From an uncultured Clostridia bacterium (lineage in GTDB: Bacteria; Bacillota; Clostridia; Christensenellales; UBA1242), in NCBI GenBank assembly GCA_947623795.1, contig CANQHS010000006.1, positions 1-26,294 on the forward strand: 26,294 nt of DNA, written 5' to 3'. Positions 24,682 through 26,294 of this stretch are shown in pieces. Under the pieces are notes generated by a model. It saw nothing but the letters and a program-made list of their open reading frames with translations, was not told the origin of the DNA and made no database searches. Position 1 is the first letter of the stretch, and each line of letters opens with the position of its first letter. Made by a program: the position numbers and the translations under genes.

Positions 24682-25590
24682 ATGAAAAAAGCAATATTGA
24701 AGCCAATATTGTTTGTTGTGTTCTCAGCAATTGTTATTATTGCAATTGCCTTGTTTTTGATTTTCTATCCAGCAAAGGGCAATGACGATTCGGCTTATGC
24801 AACAAAAATCACATTGGCAAACAAAGATACAATTGTGATGAATATTTATGAAGAAATAACATTAAAAGACAATTTTGTTCAAGTTACACCATCTCAGAAA
24901 TTAGATTCTGTCACTGTTTCTGTTAAACCAGTATCAGATAAAAATGTTAATGGGCTGACTGTAATAAATAACAAGATAAAGGCATATCTAACTGGCAGCT
25001 ATACCGTAAAATTTAGCGTCGAAGGGAAAATTAATACCTTATCCACTAGCGTAAGGGTGACGGTTAGGGACGATAATGCAAAAATCGATGTTTCGCGTTC
25101 CAATTTTGTTAGCTCTAGCGAATATGATTTGTCCGAAGCATTTGTTATTGCTGACAATAATTATGCATATGAAATTGATAACACAGAAATTTTGGAAATT
25201 TCTAACAATAAATTAATCACAAAAAATGTAGGGCAGACAAGAATTCATTTTTATTATGATAGTGAATTTTATACTTCCGACTATTCCTTTTTGTTAAATG
25301 TGGATCAAAAACCAGTTGAAAGCGATTATGAGTTTGTATATCGAATTCGACACGACGCTGAATCGATTACAATTTTGTATCAGCTTAAATATAATAAAGA
25401 TGATTATGTTTATCAATACGCTGAAATAAGCTATAGCAATGAAACCGCAGTTAAGGAAATTCTTAACAGTAGTGGAATGTTAGTGCTTAAACCGCTTGAT
25501 AATGATGGCAGCGTGACGATAACATTTGTTTTCCACGATAGAGAGTTGACAATAACTAAAACAATAGATCTAAATCTCGCCAATATATAA
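24682..25590 (+). CDS. Membrane-anchored, beta-rich extracellular protein of unknown function
   Basis: A 302-residue protein with an uncleaved signal-anchor helix (about residues 8-30, PILFVVFSAIVIIAIALFLI) and then about 270 residues outside the membrane. These are rich in Thr, Ser, Val and Asn with alternating hydrophobic residues, including repeated strand-like stretches ending in VRVTV, FLLNV and TITFVF, suggesting two or three immunoglobulin-like sandwich domains. There are no cysteines and no lipobox. I do not recognise a family or catalytic motif. It stands alone between its leaderless promoter and a terminator. Confidence 0.8.
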   Translation: MKKAILKPILFVVFSAIVIIAIALFLIFYPAKGNDDSAYATKITLANKDTIVMNIYEEITLKDNFVQVTPSQKLDSVTVSVKPVSDKNVNGLTVINNKIKAYLTGSYTVKFSVEGKINTLSTSVRVTVRDDNAKIDVSRSNFVSSSEYDLSEAFVIADNNYAYEIDNTEILEISNNKLITKNVGQTRIHFYYDSEFYTSDYSFLLNVDQKPVESDYEFVYRIRHDAESITILYQLKYNKDDYVYQYAEISYSNETAVKEILNSSGMLVLKPLDNDGSVTITFVFHDRELTITKTIDLNLANI

Positions 25591-25615
25591 AAACACCGGA
25601 TTAACCGGTGTTTTG
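25589..25615. terminator. Bidirectional terminator
   Basis: AAAACACCGG (25590-25599) and CCGGTGTTTT (25605-25614) form a perfect 10-bp stem with a 5-base loop. On the plus strand it ends the anchored-protein gene. On the minus strand it is followed by TTTTTATA and could end transcription of the tRNA-like sequence. Confidence 0.88.
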
Positions 25616-25620
25616 TCTTG

Positions 25621-25740
25621 TGGAGCTACTGGGCGGACTCGAACCGCCGACCTGCTGATTACGAAGGAAGTGTTCTCCCCGCCCGCAATCAACTGCTCTT
25701 GCCGCCTTTTCCCCTTTATTTTTCGGTTGTCTACAATAGG
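25621..25740 (-). pseudogene. tRNA-Thr(CGU)-like gene with disrupted 5' half
   Basis: Read on the minus strand, 25621-25665 is a good tRNA 3' half: anticodon loop TTCGTAA (anticodon CGU, threonine), stem TCAGC, variable loop AGGTC, T-arm GGCGG-TTCGAGT-CCGCC, acceptor strand CAGTAGC, T73 and an encoded CCA. The 5' half is not normal. The five bases before the loop (CTTCC) cannot pair with TCAGC. However, 23 bases further upstream the expected sequence AGAGCAGTTGATT appears, whose GTTGA does pair with TCAGC. Further upstream CCTATTGTAG resembles a tRNA 5' end (6 of 7 acceptor pairs), again separated by extra bases where the D-arm should be. It is either a tRNA broken by insertions, an integration-site remnant, or an assembly chimera. 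Confidence 0.6.
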
Positions 25741-25788
25741 CAAAGAAAAAATAGGTGTATAAGATTTCACTCCTTATACACCTATTTT
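25741..25788 (-). terminator. Strong hairpin, probable terminator of the DUF1848 gene
   Basis: AAAATAGGTGTATAAG (25748-25763) and CTTATACACCTATTTT (25773-25788) form a perfect 16-bp stem around a 9-base loop. On the minus strand it is followed by TTTTTTCTTTG, a proper terminator tail about 75 bases beyond the stop of the DUF1848-type gene. ACACCTA recurs 11 bases further on (25789-25795). Confidence 0.75.
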
Positions 25789-25861
25789 ACACCTAAATCT
25801 AAAATTTTCCAAATGTTTTACGCTTTTAAACTGCCTAATTCGTTCTCTTGTTTTGCAAAAC

Positions 25862-26294
25862 TTACTTATACTCGAATTCAAGGTCGGTTTTGCGGTCATA
25901 GATTTCGCCGGAGAGTTCATCAAGCATACTCTTTGGCTGGCCTTTTCGCGCATAACAATAGTTGCAGCCGTGGCGACAAGTGTCATAGCGTCCAATATCT
26001 ACTGATGGCATACAGCCACAAAATTTTCTTTGTCCGTCCAGTTTGTTGTTTTTGCGTTTGACGGTCAGATTTTGCTCGGCAAATTTTTCGGTGAGCAGTT
26101 TCTCAAAAATCTCGCCATCAATGCACTTGCTTGGCACAATGTTATAAGCACTCCAATCGCCGCTTTCGGCACACGCCTCAATTTGAATGCCGTTTTGCTT
26201 TGCAATTTTTGAAAATGCGGACAAAATTTGGTGTTTTTGCGTGAGATTTGGCGCCCAAACGCTTTTCGAACAGCCCGAATAACTTTCAATCACA
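25862..26294 (-). CDS. DUF1848-family protein, C-terminal part (runs off the window)
   Basis: The last 143 residues or so of a protein whose start lies beyond the right edge. The C-terminal cysteine cluster CGCMPSVDIGRYDTC-RHGCNYCYA, with a CxxxCxxC arrangement (C-R-H-G-C-N-Y-C), is typical of DUF1848, a family with a radical-SAM-like iron-sulfur cluster motif and no established reaction. The segment before it contains a conserved-looking CAESGDWSAYNIVPSKCIDG. The stop is followed by a strong terminator. It faces the opposite way from nearly all other genes in the window. Confidence 0.82.
   Translation of the reverse strand, partial: VIESYSGCSKSVWAPNLTQKHQILSAFSKIAKQNGIQIEACAESGDWSAYNIVPSKCIDGEIFEKLLTEKFAEQNLTVKRKNNKLDGQRKFCGCMPSVDIGRYDTCRHGCNYCYARKGQPKSMLDELSGEIYDRKTDLEFEYK

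Noticed and set aside
25618..26061. A long open frame on the plus strand across the tRNA-like region and the DUF1848 gene
   Set aside because: Its start reads antisense through the tRNA 3' half, giving the familiar spurious ADSNRRPADYE-type peptide, and the rest is antisense to the DUF1848 coding region.

Overview
The window is an AT-rich, gene-dense bacterial chromosome segment using the standard bacterial code (TGA is a stop, for example at the end of ruvB and scpA). Gene content and order point to an uncultured, low-GC Clostridia-type Firmicute: rpmI-rplT, yebC next to ruvCAB-queA, tgt-yajC-TIGR04086-secD-secF-recJ, scpA-scpB followed by a DUF2953-like gene, a gerW/ytfJ-type gene and a D-Ala-D-Ala carboxypeptidase, then rluB, a BaiN/HI0933 flavoprotein, plsC and a four-S1-repeat protein. 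The gerW-type gene hints at a spore-forming ancestry. The lineage call is inference from synteny and composition.

Layout. 1-630: ribosomal proteins L35 and L20 with a terminator. 658-3132: a CadC-type metalloregulator and a P1B-type Cd/Zn/Pb efflux ATPase behind a promoter carrying two operator-like palindromes. 3130-3582: a small minus-strand orphan gene diverging from a long plus-strand operon, TrmH-family methyltransferase-yebC-coiled-coil protein-ruvC-ruvA-ruvB-queA (3580-8797). 8798-8964: a structured intergenic region before a second TrmH-family methyltransferase, which sits between queA and tgt. 10984-16822: yajC, a TIGR04086-like membrane protein, divergent secD and secF, and recJ. 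16868-21750: an M50-like membrane protein, scpA, scpB, DUF2953-like, gerW-like, dacF-like and rluB. 21762-24631: flavoprotein, acyltransferase and S1 protein, tightly overlapping. 24647-25615: a membrane-anchored beta-rich protein of unknown function. 25621-25790: a broken tRNA-Thr(CGU)-like sequence and a strong hairpin. 25862-end: the C-terminal part of a DUF1848-type protein on the minus strand.

Most of this is housekeeping: translation, tRNA queuosine modification, Holliday-junction processing, protein export, chromosome condensation and cell-wall trimming. The unusual points are: (1) four promoters whose -10 box lies 6-8 bases before the start codon with no Shine-Dalgarno sequence, implying leaderless mRNAs, alongside other promoters with normal leaders; (2) an M50 site-2-protease homologue whose HExxH zinc motif reads RExxR; (3) SecD and SecF that both appear to lack the intramembrane aspartate used for proton coupling; (4) a leader-peptide/inverted-repeat arrangement before the second rRNA-type methyltransferase; (5) a tRNA-Thr gene with an intact 3' half and a disrupted 5' half. 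No CRISPR array, complete transposon, phage gene or obviously new defence system was seen.
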